In this document: positions 1 through 6,691 of the stretch, piece after piece
How positions within the stretch are numbered: position 1 is the first letter of the stretch
Layout of the letters: every line of letters begins with the position of its first letter
Translations under genes and position numbers: made by a program
Notes under the pieces: generated by a model
Databases searched by the model: none
Told to the model about the DNA's origin: nothing
Seen by the model: only the letters and a program-made list of their open reading frames with translations
Source: an uncultured Blautia sp.
GTDB lineage: Bacteria; Bacillota; Clostridia; Lachnospirales; Lachnospiraceae
NCBI GenBank assembly: GCA_900556555.1
Contig: USPF01000026.1
Location: 1-31,985 of the forward strand
Length of the DNA stretch: 31,985 bases
Reading direction: 5' to 3'

Positions 1-475
1 GCGGGGAACGGTCAAGGCCGGGCGTCAGCCCATTCATTTCAGCCTTGACGGTTTCCTGCCGTCCTGCTACTTTTCCCGGAGTGTGGCCACACATCTGGTC
101 ACGGTGTCCAGAGCTTTGGGACTTTTTGTCCCATAGGCCGGGGGCGGAGGACGAGGGACGGGGGCTTTCATAATACGCCCTGTCTGCTGCTGAAATCAGC
201 CCTTTGTTTCCGGCTTACCAGCCCCAAACAAAGCCCTGCTTTCCTGCCGCGTCAAATGCCCTTGCCCTCCCCGGCGGCAACGGTATTTTCAGGGCAACGC
301 CGACAGAGCGTATAACACACTACACTTTGCTCCGCAAAGTCGTGTGCCAAATGGGGCGCTGCCCCCTTTGGAAACCCCCGCAACAAACAGGTGCTATGCA
401 CCCAGCCGGGAGCATAGCGCCGTTTGTTGTCAGCAGCCCGTTTCACGGTCTGCGTGTAGTTCCTTGTAAACTGAC
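1..475. mobile_element. GC-rich non-coding remnant of an integrative/mobilizable element
   Basis: The first ~475 bases are clearly richer in G and C than everything that follows, and composition changes abruptly around 470-490. No convincing gene is present. Only short open frames without a clear ribosome binding site occur. The segment holds several strong stem-loops: GTCAAGGC at 11-18 pairs with GCCTTGAC at 42-49, and two tandem hairpins lie at 316-371. This resembles, from memory, the intergenic segments near relaxase genes in Tn1549-like conjugative elements of Clostridia. That family link is inference. No relaxase, integrase or att site is visible in the window, so the element's body would lie to the left. 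Confidence 0.5.
316..371. other. Two tandem stem-loops, possible transfer origin (oriT)
   Basis: Hairpin 1 has perfect 7-bp arms ACTTTGC (324-330) and GCAAAGT (334-340) around a 3-nt loop, and is flanked by a second matching pair, CACAC (316-320) and GTGTG (342-346). Hairpin 2 pairs CCAAA-T-GGGGC (347-357) with GCCCC-C-TTTGG (361-371) around GCT. Stacked inverted repeats in a non-coding GC-rich block are typical of nicking regions of mobilizable elements. The assignment as oriT is inference; no nic site can be proven here. Confidence 0.35.
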
Positions 476-540
476 CTAATGATGTATAAAGATATAATAT
501 CATCTTTGTTTTTCAGATACAAGTGCTATTTTACAATTAT

Positions 541-1179
541 TTACCGGATCCGCATGAGATTTCCTCTATCCATTTCATAGACTTCATCGCATAAAACATC
601 AATATCTTCTTTGTTATGACTCGCCATCAAAATGGTTTTTCCATCCTGTTTCAATTCCTCAAAAAAAGTACGCATCTCTTTGATACCTTTTTTATCCAGT
701 CCGTTCATCGGCTCGTCTAAAATTAAAATTGGCTGCTCCTCCATGATTGCCTGGGCAATTGCAAGCCTTTGCCGCATACCCAGAGAATAATTACAAACCC
801 GCTTGCAAGACTTAGGATCTAACCCCACTTTTTTCATGATATTATAGATGTGTTCTTTATTTTTAGGATTCCTTAATCGGTAAAGAAAATCCAGGTTTTG
901 GTATCCCGTATAACTCCGAAGAAATGACGGTTCCTCTATAATAATTCCTGCCTCTGTCAGCATATCTATATCTTTTTTCATCTGCTTGCTCTGTATCCAT
1001 ATCTGTCCCTCGTCAAGATAATATAACCCACAGATACACTTAAAAAGTACGGTTTTTCCAGAACCATTATATCCCACAATTCCGTATATTTTCCCCTCTT
1101 CACAGCTTAATGAAACATCATTTAATACCTTATGATTACGAAAACTTTTTGACGCATTCCTTACTCTGATAACTTCCAT
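541..1179 (-). CDS. ABC transporter ATP-binding protein (BcrA-like)
   Basis: This is a 212-residue ABC ATPase. The Walker A motif GYNGSGKT is at residues 36-43, the signature YSLGMRQR at 131-138, Walker B ILILDEP at 151-157, and the H-loop histidine near 188. The Q-loop region reads IIIEEPSF, as in ATPases of bacitracin/lantibiotic-type resistance transporters (BcrA family), where a Glu replaces the usual Gln. It is the last gene of the minus-strand agr-linked run and sits 17 nt after the second permease. An AGGAG site lies just before the ATG. It should power the two six-helix-type permeases at 1197-2832 to export a peptide or lipid-like molecule. The substrate is unknown. Self-protection against, or export of, the neighbouring secreted product is an inference from context. 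Confidence 0.9.
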   Translation of the reverse strand: MEVIRVRNASKSFRNHKVLNDVSLSCEEGKIYGIVGYNGSGKTVLFKCICGLYYLDEGQIWIQSKQMKKDIDMLTEAGIIIEEPSFLRSYTGYQNLDFLYRLRNPKNKEHIYNIMKKVGLDPKSCKRVCNYSLGMRQRLAIAQAIMEEQPILILDEPMNGLDKKGIKEMRTFFEELKQDGKTILMASHNKEDIDVLCDEVYEMDRGNLMRIR

Positions 1180-1196
1180 ACACTCCTCCGATTTTC

Positions 1197-2039
1197 CTAA
1201 TTTTCCTTTGTTACCTCAAAATCTACCCTTGTTATTTTCCATATAATAGCTCCCGACAATATTACACAAGCCAAAAGGAGTACCCCTATCATGCTGGATA
1301 TCGACGAAACATTAACTTCCGAAATCCGCATCCAGGAAACAGGTGAACAATAGACCAGCCATGTAACATCATCTCCAATATTTTCTATAACAATGGGCAG
1401 AATCACAAACAACATTGCCGTCACATTTGCCCACAATCTTGACACATAGAGACTAACCATAAACATCCATAATCCAAGAAATAAAATCACAAAACTACTG
1501 ATAAGAACAGACAATCCAAAAGCCTGAACAGGTTCAAACCTACTGATGATATCATAGGAAATCAGAAATGGTATTTGGTATTCACTCCCTGCATTTGTAA
1601 TCGATAAGGTATAAAGGACTTTTCCCCACCCCTCATCTAAAATAATATTGGGAAGCAGCAACATGCCGGATATCACTTCTGCAAACAATACAAAAACAAA
1701 CGAACTCAAGATAATAGAGCCAATTTGTCCAAAGACCCATCTGACACGCCCAGTACGGATAACCTGATACAAAGTCCACTCTTTCATGAAAGGTACATCA
1801 GAAAAAAAATACACCACTGCTGCCATAAACAAAATCACAAAATAGACATCAGATATTAAAAAAGGAAAAATCCACGGGCTAACCGGATAATCCACGAAAG
1901 CAGAAAAATCTTTCACTGGTGACAAAAAAATATGATAAATGACCCCTAAAAGAAGCAGAAGTGTAAACGTTTTTACTGAAAAAAATTTATCTATAAAAAC
2001 TCTCCAGGATAATTTTATTTGAGAACAAATCCTATTCAT
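1197..2039 (-). CDS. ABC-2-like permease subunit
   Basis: This 280-residue membrane protein has about six hydrophobic segments. One lies near the N-terminus after a basic stretch, two or three in the middle (LISDVYFVILFMAAVVYFF; ILSSFVFVLFAEVIS), and the rest towards the C-terminus, ending in a charged tail. This is the usual shape of ABC-2-type export permeases. Its start overlaps the end of the upstream permease gene by 8 nt, indicating translational coupling, and the ATPase gene follows 17 nt downstream. No soluble catalytic domain is seen. With the permease at 2032-2832 it should form the membrane channel of one exporter. Sequence similarity to a named family could not be judged by eye. 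Confidence 0.75.
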   Translation of the reverse strand: MNRICSQIKLSWRVFIDKFFSVKTFTLLLLLGVIYHIFLSPVKDFSAFVDYPVSPWIFPFLISDVYFVILFMAAVVYFFSDVPFMKEWTLYQVIRTGRVRWVFGQIGSIILSSFVFVLFAEVISGMLLLPNIILDEGWGKVLYTLSITNAGSEYQIPFLISYDIISRFEPVQAFGLSVLISSFVILFLGLWMFMVSLYVSRLWANVTAMLFVILPIVIENIGDDVTWLVYCSPVSWMRISEVNVSSISSMIGVLLLACVILSGAIIWKITRVDFEVTKEN

Positions 2040-2832
2040 AATTCATTTTCCTTTTCAATTTCATATAGATTAGCCGTTCAAAGATCACAGAAAAAATCAC
2101 GCCGACCAGAACAGCATATCCAAATGAATAAATATCATGATTCCATATATTATAAGTTGCATTAAAAATATAAATCAGGTTTATCTTTTCTACATTTCCA
2201 AACAATGCCCGGCTGTAATAGGAAATAAAATAAAATCCAATAAAAGGAACTGATAAGGTCAGCAGTTTATTATTCACAAACAGGGAGACAAATGCAGCAA
2301 GTAAAGCCAATATCCCTGCCAGGATTCCATATTGCAAACCAAAGCATGCAAAGTATAAAAAGTACCATTTTTTCTTTAATATCCAGCGGAATCCACCTAC
2401 CGTTAATGCACTCTGGCAGATGGCCTCATCTTCACGAAACCAGGGTAATTGCAAATGCAGGAAACTTACATACAGCAACATACCCAGCATCATCGTACAT
2501 GCACTTACCAGCATAATCGTGAGAACTTTTGAACATGTATAACTGCGTAAATTTCCCCTTTCAATCTGCAAATACCCATATTTTTGTTCAAAGTCTTCGC
2601 AAAAACAGCATACAAATGGAAACACGGAAAAAATCAGGCTCAGCATAAACAACATTCCATATACAATCAGCCACACTACATAAACAACACTTGTATCACT
2701 GGCAATTCCCTCTAATGAAGCTATGTACATAACCATGCTCACACCGGCTACTCCCATCAAAAACTTCCAGGAACAAATTGCCCTCCTCATATCTACCCGC
2801 AAATAATCCAGGAAATTTAATTTTCTTTCCAT
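2032..2832 (-). CDS. ABC-2-like permease subunit
   Basis: This 266-residue membrane protein has about six predicted transmembrane helices, beginning with WKFLMGVAGVSMVMYIASL and ending with a strongly basic tail after FGYAVLVGVIFSVIFE. A GGGAGGAAG ribosome binding site precedes the ATG. The start overlaps the end of the lipoprotein gene by 16 nt and its own end overlaps the next permease by 8 nt, so lipoprotein, both permeases and the ATPase are likely one translationally coupled transcript. Length and topology fit the second permease half of a heterodimeric ABC exporter. The substrate is not evident. Confidence 0.75.
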   Translation of the reverse strand: MERKLNFLDYLRVDMRRAICSWKFLMGVAGVSMVMYIASLEGIASDTSVVYVVWLIVYGMLFMLSLIFSVFPFVCCFCEDFEQKYGYLQIERGNLRSYTCSKVLTIMLVSACTMMLGMLLYVSFLHLQLPWFREDEAICQSALTVGGFRWILKKKWYFLYFACFGLQYGILAGILALLAAFVSLFVNNKLLTLSVPFIGFYFISYYSRALFGNVEKINLIYIFNATYNIWNHDIYSFGYAVLVGVIFSVIFERLIYMKLKRKMNYE

Positions 2833-3926
2833 ATAACTTCCTCCCCTGTCTGGGCATTTACAATATCCTGAAGGATTTGACCTGTGGAATTTTCCTTTGT
2901 AAAGAAAATCCAGACGGGCTGTACTTCATATTCTGATTCTGCGGCTTTGCTTTCCATATAGTGCAGGGATGCGGAAGTAACCTCATAGGTAGAATTTCCC
3001 AACAACATTCCATACTTCTTTTCAATTACTTCTGCTATTGCTGAAAAATCTTTTAGCTTATAAGTATCCTTTGTTTCTGAATAATCAAACACTTTTTCTA
3101 TTTGTAAAAACTGAATACCATTCTTGTTATATAGAACCTGAACAGGAGCGTTGTCTTCTGCTAATTCAGGCATTGTATCGTAAAATACATGATATTCTGG
3201 TATTCCTTCATACTCCTGCCGAATCAGAAAATAGTAAGAATCATCCTCTTGGGTCCAGTTTTCTTTATAGAACTGGCAGGCTTCATTCCCATCCATATCC
3301 ATAGCAGATTCTTCTTGCTTCATGGTTTCATAATCCAGTGCATAACAGGTATAGGTATCCTCTACCCTGATTCCCATATTTTCCAATGTGGCTTTTATAT
3401 TCTTAAAAGCACTCTCTTTTGTTTCAAATTTCAGATTATCTTCTGTGCTATATCTATCTGCATTGTAGTCTGAATATCCCTTTTGCAGACGAAAGGCATT
3501 GCTCACATAAACGTTAAACTTGGTTGAATAAGAGAGGGTCTCGGGAGAAACTGATAAAACACTCTGGTTTGTTCCTTCATACCATTTTTCTGAACCATTT
3601 TCTCCGCTATTATTAATTTCCTCATCTCCCATCAGACATTGCACGGCTTTTTCACAGTCAATTGTCTGTAAGGAAGCTGATATTTTTTTCATTCCACTGT
3701 TCTTTACTTTTTCAGGGACAGAAACCGCTGTGTCAAATTTTATATTACCTGCTTCGTGGCAATATTGTTCTGGAATTTCTACAGCAGACTGCGTTTCATT
3801 TATCACTTCATGATTGTGGCTTGTATTTATTCCGTTACTTATTTGGGGTTGTTTTTCTTCATGTTTACAGCCTGTACAAGCCATACCTAAGCATAACAGC
3901 AACACGGATAGTCTTTGTGATTTCAT
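2817..3926 (-). CDS. Putative lipoprotein of the agr-linked ABC operon
   Basis: This is a 369-residue protein starting at MKSQRLS. This start is chosen over an upstream in-frame ATG because TGGAGGAG lies 6 nt before it. The N-terminus is basic, then hydrophobic (LSVLLLCLGMACTGC), and ends at a Cys followed by charged residues. It looks like a lipoprotein signal, although the position -3 residue is Cys rather than the usual Leu. The mature part is acidic and has no motif I recognise. The C-terminal stretch PVWIFFTKEN...QDIVNAQTGEEVIW resembles the end of PepSY-like or YycH/YycI-like extracellular domains, which is only a weak resemblance. Overlap with the permease gene suggests it works at the outer face of the exporter, as a substrate-binding or sensing/immunity lipoprotein. 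That role is inferred. Confidence 0.7.
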   Translation of the reverse strand: MKSQRLSVLLLCLGMACTGCKHEEKQPQISNGINTSHNHEVINETQSAVEIPEQYCHEAGNIKFDTAVSVPEKVKNSGMKKISASLQTIDCEKAVQCLMGDEEINNSGENGSEKWYEGTNQSVLSVSPETLSYSTKFNVYVSNAFRLQKGYSDYNADRYSTEDNLKFETKESAFKNIKATLENMGIRVEDTYTCYALDYETMKQEESAMDMDGNEACQFYKENWTQEDDSYYFLIRQEYEGIPEYHVFYDTMPELAEDNAPVQVLYNKNGIQFLQIEKVFDYSETKDTYKLKDFSAIAEVIEKKYGMLLGNSTYEVTSASLHYMESKAAESEYEVQPVWIFFTKENSTGQILQDIVNAQTGEEVIWKEN

Positions 3927-3997
3927 GTTTTTCTCCTCCATTATTTGCACAAATCCTGGTTCAATAAACATACTGAACCAGGATTTTTATCATTCTT

Positions 3998-4420
3998 TTA
4001 CGGAGTATATCTACCTGTCACAGTCAGATGATTTCCATCTGCGGATGCACCAAATCTTGCCTTTAAATAATAATATACATTATATGGTGCATAAGATTTA
4101 TATGCCGCACTTTTTACAATATTTAAAGCTCCACTTCTCAAATCAACCTCATTTGATGTAACTGTATTATCCAGTTTCCTGGAGCGAACATAAATTGTTC
4201 CTGCCGCATCAAAACTTGTGGCCTTTGCATAATATCTCTGCTCACCATCTGCTTTCATCGTTTTTTTAGACATTGTATCGGTGTTTAATGATGGTTTTGA
4301 ACTAACTGTAAATATAAAATCAGTTGTCGCTGCATGGACAATTGGTGCTGTAGTTCCCGTAACACAAGCTGCCATTGCTAAAGCACAACCTAATTTTTTT
4401 AATGTGTTTTTTACTCTCAT
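3998..4420 (-). CDS. Small secreted protein with signal peptide, unknown family
   Basis: This is a 140-residue protein. The start MRVKNTLKK is preferred because GGGAGG lies 7 nt upstream of it. A classical Sec signal is visible: a basic N-region, a hydrophobic core (LGCALAMAACVTGTTAPIV) and a VHA|A cleavage site near residue 30. The mature ~110 residues are rich in Thr, Ser, Tyr and Lys, lack Cys, and end in LTVTGRYTP, a pattern suggesting a small beta-sandwich. I do not recognise a named family. It lies between agrB and the lipoprotein/ABC genes, on the same strand, 97 nt after agrB, so it is the best candidate for the quorum-regulated secreted product. It might be a bacteriocin-like or surface-acting protein. 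Toxicity is speculation. Confidence 0.75.
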   Translation of the reverse strand: MRVKNTLKKLGCALAMAACVTGTTAPIVHAATTDFIFTVSSKPSLNTDTMSKKTMKADGEQRYYAKATSFDAAGTIYVRSRKLDNTVTSNEVDLRSGALNIVKSAAYKSYAPYNVYYYLKARFGASADGNHLTVTGRYTP

Positions 4421-4517
4421 AATAATCCTCCCAATCTTTAGAATAGTGAAAATCAATGACAATTTTTATTATCTTTATTTTTCTTATGATTTCAATCCCT
4501 TTTGCACGAAATGACAT

Positions 4518-5102
4518 TTATCTGTCTTTTCTGGTCATTCTCCATATCTTTTCCACAATGCAAGGAATCTGTAGTCCTGCTGCCAGCAATATTCCTACCC
4601 CAAAACTGACAGCAGTTTTTCTGTTTCCAATCAAAAATAACAAGATAACTAATCCATTTAATACGCATACTAAGAAAATTGTCATCCTTTTCAAACTATG
4701 TTTCTCATCTTCATCCAGTGGCCTGTTTTCATGGTCTATAGGACTGAATATCATCAGATTTACTGATGCAATTCCAGCAGCCACCAGAATGATCCAATCG
4801 TGTGTCAAATGTGTTGCAAATTGGATGCACAGGGATAACAGTATAACTGAACTCATCATGCAATGAGATAGCTTCTTTGCATGATAGCCACCACTAAACT
4901 TCCGGAGTATCATAAACGGTATCACAACCAGGATACCTGTCCTTATACTTCCGAAGTAAAAACCAATGGTGCCTGCAAGGAAAAGCGGCAGTATCAATAG
5001 AACTGCACTATGTAATGCATATTCATAAAGTTCTTTTTCTTCCTCATGTATGGCATTATGCTGAATCATCCACTTTACCACTATCCCTGTACACTTCTCC
5101 AC
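4518..5102 (-). CDS. agrB: AgrB-family peptide-processing membrane endopeptidase
   Basis: This is a 194-residue protein of the AgrB family, the membrane cysteine protease that cuts the C-terminal tail off AgrD and helps form the thiolactone. The diagnostic block RKFSGGYHAKKLSHC carries the expected catalytic His74 and Cys81, seven residues apart as in Staphylococcus AgrB (H77/C84). Five to six hydrophobic helices flank it. The GTG start at 5100-5102 is chosen because AGGAG lies about 9 nt upstream and the resulting length fits the family. A longer ATG frame beginning at 5165 would overlap agrD deeply. The GTG shares one base with the agrD stop codon, so agrD and agrB are translationally coupled. 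The order agrD then agrB is the reverse of the staphylococcal operon. Confidence 0.92.
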   Translation of the reverse strand: MEKCTGIVVKWMIQHNAIHEEEKELYEYALHSAVLLILPLFLAGTIGFYFGSIRTGILVVIPFMILRKFSGGYHAKKLSHCMMSSVILLSLCIQFATHLTHDWIILVAAGIASVNLMIFSPIDHENRPLDEDEKHSLKRMTIFLVCVLNGLVILLFLIGNRKTAVSFGVGILLAAGLQIPCIVEKIWRMTRKDR

Positions 5103-5254
5103 TATTTCTTTCTCCTGTACTTCATTAATTCTTTCGGTGCCTTGGGCTGATAAAAAATGACGCAAGATGTAGTATTAGCTTCTGCACGCAGTACCATATC
5201 TAATGCATTTTTCATTCCCTTAGCAACCGATTTTGTAATCTCTTTCTTAACCAT
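5102..5254 (-). CDS. agrD: AgrD-family cyclic peptide precursor
   Basis: This is a 50-residue peptide with the three AgrD parts. Residues 1-25 form an amphipathic leader rich in Lys, Ala, Met and Val. The core NTTSCVIFY has a Cys31 able to close a five-residue thiolactone ring with Tyr35. The C-terminal recognition tail QPKAPKELMKY resembles the staphylococcal tail ending in VPKEL. The predicted mature signal is therefore a short N-terminal tail plus the ring C-V-I-F-Y, but the N-terminal cut is not visible. The start MVKKEITKS is chosen because GGGGGAGGG lies a few bases upstream. It is the first gene of the minus-strand run and shares one base with agrB. The kinase/LytTR pair encoded divergently is the expected receptor system. 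Confidence 0.9.
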   Translation of the reverse strand: MVKKEITKSVAKGMKNALDMVLRAEANTTSCVIFYQPKAPKELMKYRRKK

Positions 5255-5299
5255 GCCCTCCCCCTTCCATAAAAATTTGTCATTGATTTTCATATTCCT

Positions 5300-5369
5300 A
5301 TCATATCCGATTCTCAAAAAATTTTCGACCTGTTTGGTACGAATGAAAGAAATCCTGCCGATATTGGTA
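5300..5369 (-). promoter_or_regulatory. agrD promoter with weak -35 and repeats
   Basis: Read on the minus strand, a good -10 TATGAT (5300-5305) is preceded at 17 bp by a poor -35 TCGAAA (5323-5328), as at activator-dependent agr P2/P3 promoters. TACCAA occurs just upstream (5334-5339) and again 30 bp further (5364-5369) in similar context. These are candidate LytTR-regulator sites, although 30-bp spacing differs from the ~21 bp of AgrA sites. Activation is inferred. Confidence 0.45.
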
Positions 5370-5473
5370 TAATCTTCCTCTTTTACAGAAAAATATAAGG
5401 TATAACAGAACTTTTTGTATAAAATATTTAGTTTATTACATGTAGTACAGAATTATTCTGTTTTACTTTGTTC

Positions 5474-5502
5474 CAAATTGTATTTTCTACTGATACAATT
5501 TG
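5474..5502. promoter_or_regulatory. 10-bp inverted repeat before the XRE gene
   Basis: CAAATTGTAT (5474-5483) and ATACAATTTG (5493-5502) are a perfect inverted repeat with a 9-bp centre, ending 11 bp before the XRE GTG start. Its position fits an autoregulatory operator for the XRE protein. A second, shorter dyad CAGAAT-T-ATTCTG is nearby, around 5449-5461. Operator function is inferred. Confidence 0.5.
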
Positions 5503-5513
5503 TATGAAAGAAG

Positions 5514-5864
5514 GTGGCTCAAATAAAAAGTAGATATATCATTATGGGAAAACGTATCCAGACAAGAAGAAAAGAATTAAGAATTAAACAGGCAATGTTT
5601 GCCGAAACACTTAATATTTCTACAAATCATTTGTCTGCTATTGAAAATGGTAAAGAAAAACCAAGTTTTGATACATTTGTAAATATTTGCAATTGTCTTA
5701 ATGTCACACCGGATTATCTTCTTTTAGGAGATATGTATCCACTCAATATTCCTAAAAATATTGCCGCACAGTTGCAATTGTGCAGTCCTTCAGATATTGA
5801 GCTTGCCCAAGAATTTATCGAATTACTGGTACAGCGAAACGCAAACCGCCATACCTCAGATTGA
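5514..5864 (+). CDS. XRE-family helix-turn-helix regulator
   Basis: This is a 116-residue protein with an N-terminal HTH_3 domain. RIQTRRKELRIKQAMFAETL is the first helices, NISTNHLSAIENGKEKPSFDTF the recognition region, and CLNVTPDYLLLGD the usual end of the domain. The C-terminal ~35 residues are helical (SPSDIELAQEFIELLVQRN) and may dimerise. The GTG start is uncertain because the site AGAAGG sits too close to it. The in-frame ATG at 5544 (MGKRIQTRR) is the alternative but has no better site. It is divergent from agrD and upstream of the LytTR regulator, so it may repress one or both directions through the inverted repeat at 5474-5502. Placement of an XRE gene inside an agr locus is not the staphylococcal layout. 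Confidence 0.85.
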   Translation: MAQIKSRYIIMGKRIQTRRKELRIKQAMFAETLNISTNHLSAIENGKEKPSFDTFVNICNCLNVTPDYLLLGDMYPLNIPKNIAAQLQLCSPSDIELAQEFIELLVQRNANRHTSD

Positions 5865-5909
5865 TTTTAAACCAAAATCAACTAAAATCTGTCTTTTCAT
5901 ACGCATTTT

Positions 5910-5960
5910 TTGTATTTAACTCCTCTATATGGTATGATGTATATAAATCTACCCATATAG
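5910..5960 (+). promoter_or_regulatory. Promoter of the response-regulator/kinase pair with dyad
   Basis: A -35 TTGTAT (5910-5915) and a -10 TATGAT (5933-5938) are 17 bp apart, so the response-regulator/kinase pair has its own promoter separate from the XRE gene. An 8-bp inverted repeat, CTATATGG (5925-5932) and CCATATAG (5953-5960), brackets the -10 and predicted start, where a bound protein would block transcription. Confidence 0.55.
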
Positions 5961-5976
5961 AAAGTCTGGTGAAAAA

Positions 5977-6684
5977 ATGCGTATTTTAATTTGTGATGAT
6001 GATGAACTTATCCTAGAACAGTTAAAGAAATATATGACCCTTTTCTTTGAAACAAACCGTATAAAATGTCCTGAACTACTGTCCTTTACAAGTGGTGAGG
6101 ATTTATTAAATGATAAGGGAGAAAAAGATATTGTATTCCTTGATATTGAAATGCCTGGGATGAATGGAATTTATGTTGGAAATGAACTGAAAAAAACAAA
6201 TAAAAATGTCCTTATTTTTGTGGTGACTTCTTATTCTGAGTACCTTGATGAAGCCATGCGTTTTCATGTATTCCGCTACCTGTCCAAACCGCTGGACAAG
6301 CAGCGTCTTTTCCGGAATATGAAAGATGCCCTGGCTCATCTAAATACCACAACTGAGAAAATTCCTATCGAAACCCGTGACGGGATTCACACGCTTCCTG
6401 CATCGCAGATTATTGCAGTCGAAGCCCAGGGCAGAAAAGTAATCGTACACACCACTTTGCAGGATTTTATTTCTGTGGAAAATATGAACTACTGGATGGA
6501 ACATCTTCCCAAAAACTGTTTCTTCCAGACCCACCGCAGTTTTATTGTAAACTTTGAACATGTAGACAATTTTGACCATACAACTGTACATCTTGCAAAT
6601 CAACAGGTAATAGCATACTTAACTCGTAGAAAATACAGTGCTTTTAAAAATGCTTACCTTCTATTTCTGGAAAGTATGAGGTGA
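5977..6684 (+). CDS. LytTR-type response regulator (AgrA-like)
   Basis: This is a 235-residue response regulator. The receiver domain (1-~120) has the acidic pocket DDD at 7-9, the phospho-acceptor Asp56 in IVFLDIEMPGMNG, a Thr/Ser switch near VVTSYSE and the conserved Lys in LSKPLD. The C-terminal LytTR DNA-binding domain (about 135-232) reads IPIETRDGIHTLPASQIIAVEAQGRKV and FFQTHRSFIVNF, close to AgrA/ComE-type regulators. It should be phosphorylated by the kinase encoded 7 nt downstream and activate the divergent agrD promoter. A GGTGA site precedes the ATG. All key residues are present. Confidence 0.92.
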   Translation: MRILICDDDELILEQLKKYMTLFFETNRIKCPELLSFTSGEDLLNDKGEKDIVFLDIEMPGMNGIYVGNELKKTNKNVLIFVVTSYSEYLDEAMRFHVFRYLSKPLDKQRLFRNMKDALAHLNTTTEKIPIETRDGIHTLPASQIIAVEAQGRKVIVHTTLQDFISVENMNYWMEHLPKNCFFQTHRSFIVNFEHVDNFDHTTVHLANQQVIAYLTRRKYSAFKNAYLLFLESMR

Positions 6685-6691
6685 ACTATTT

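Noticed and set aside
252..503. 83-codon minus-strand frame in the GC-rich edge region
   Set aside because: It overlaps the tandem stem-loops, has no convincing ribosome binding site and its composition is that of non-coding GC-rich DNA. It is probably a chance frame.
3998..4420. Lactococcin 972-like bacteriocin
   Set aside because: A small secreted protein beside ABC genes suggested it, but the Gly/His/Ser patterns of that family and its large membrane partner are missing.
5881..5976. Terminator between the XRE gene and the response regulator
   Set aside because: TTGATTTT and AAAATCAA pair just after the XRE stop codon, but there is no following T-run and the stem is A/T only. It is too weak to call.
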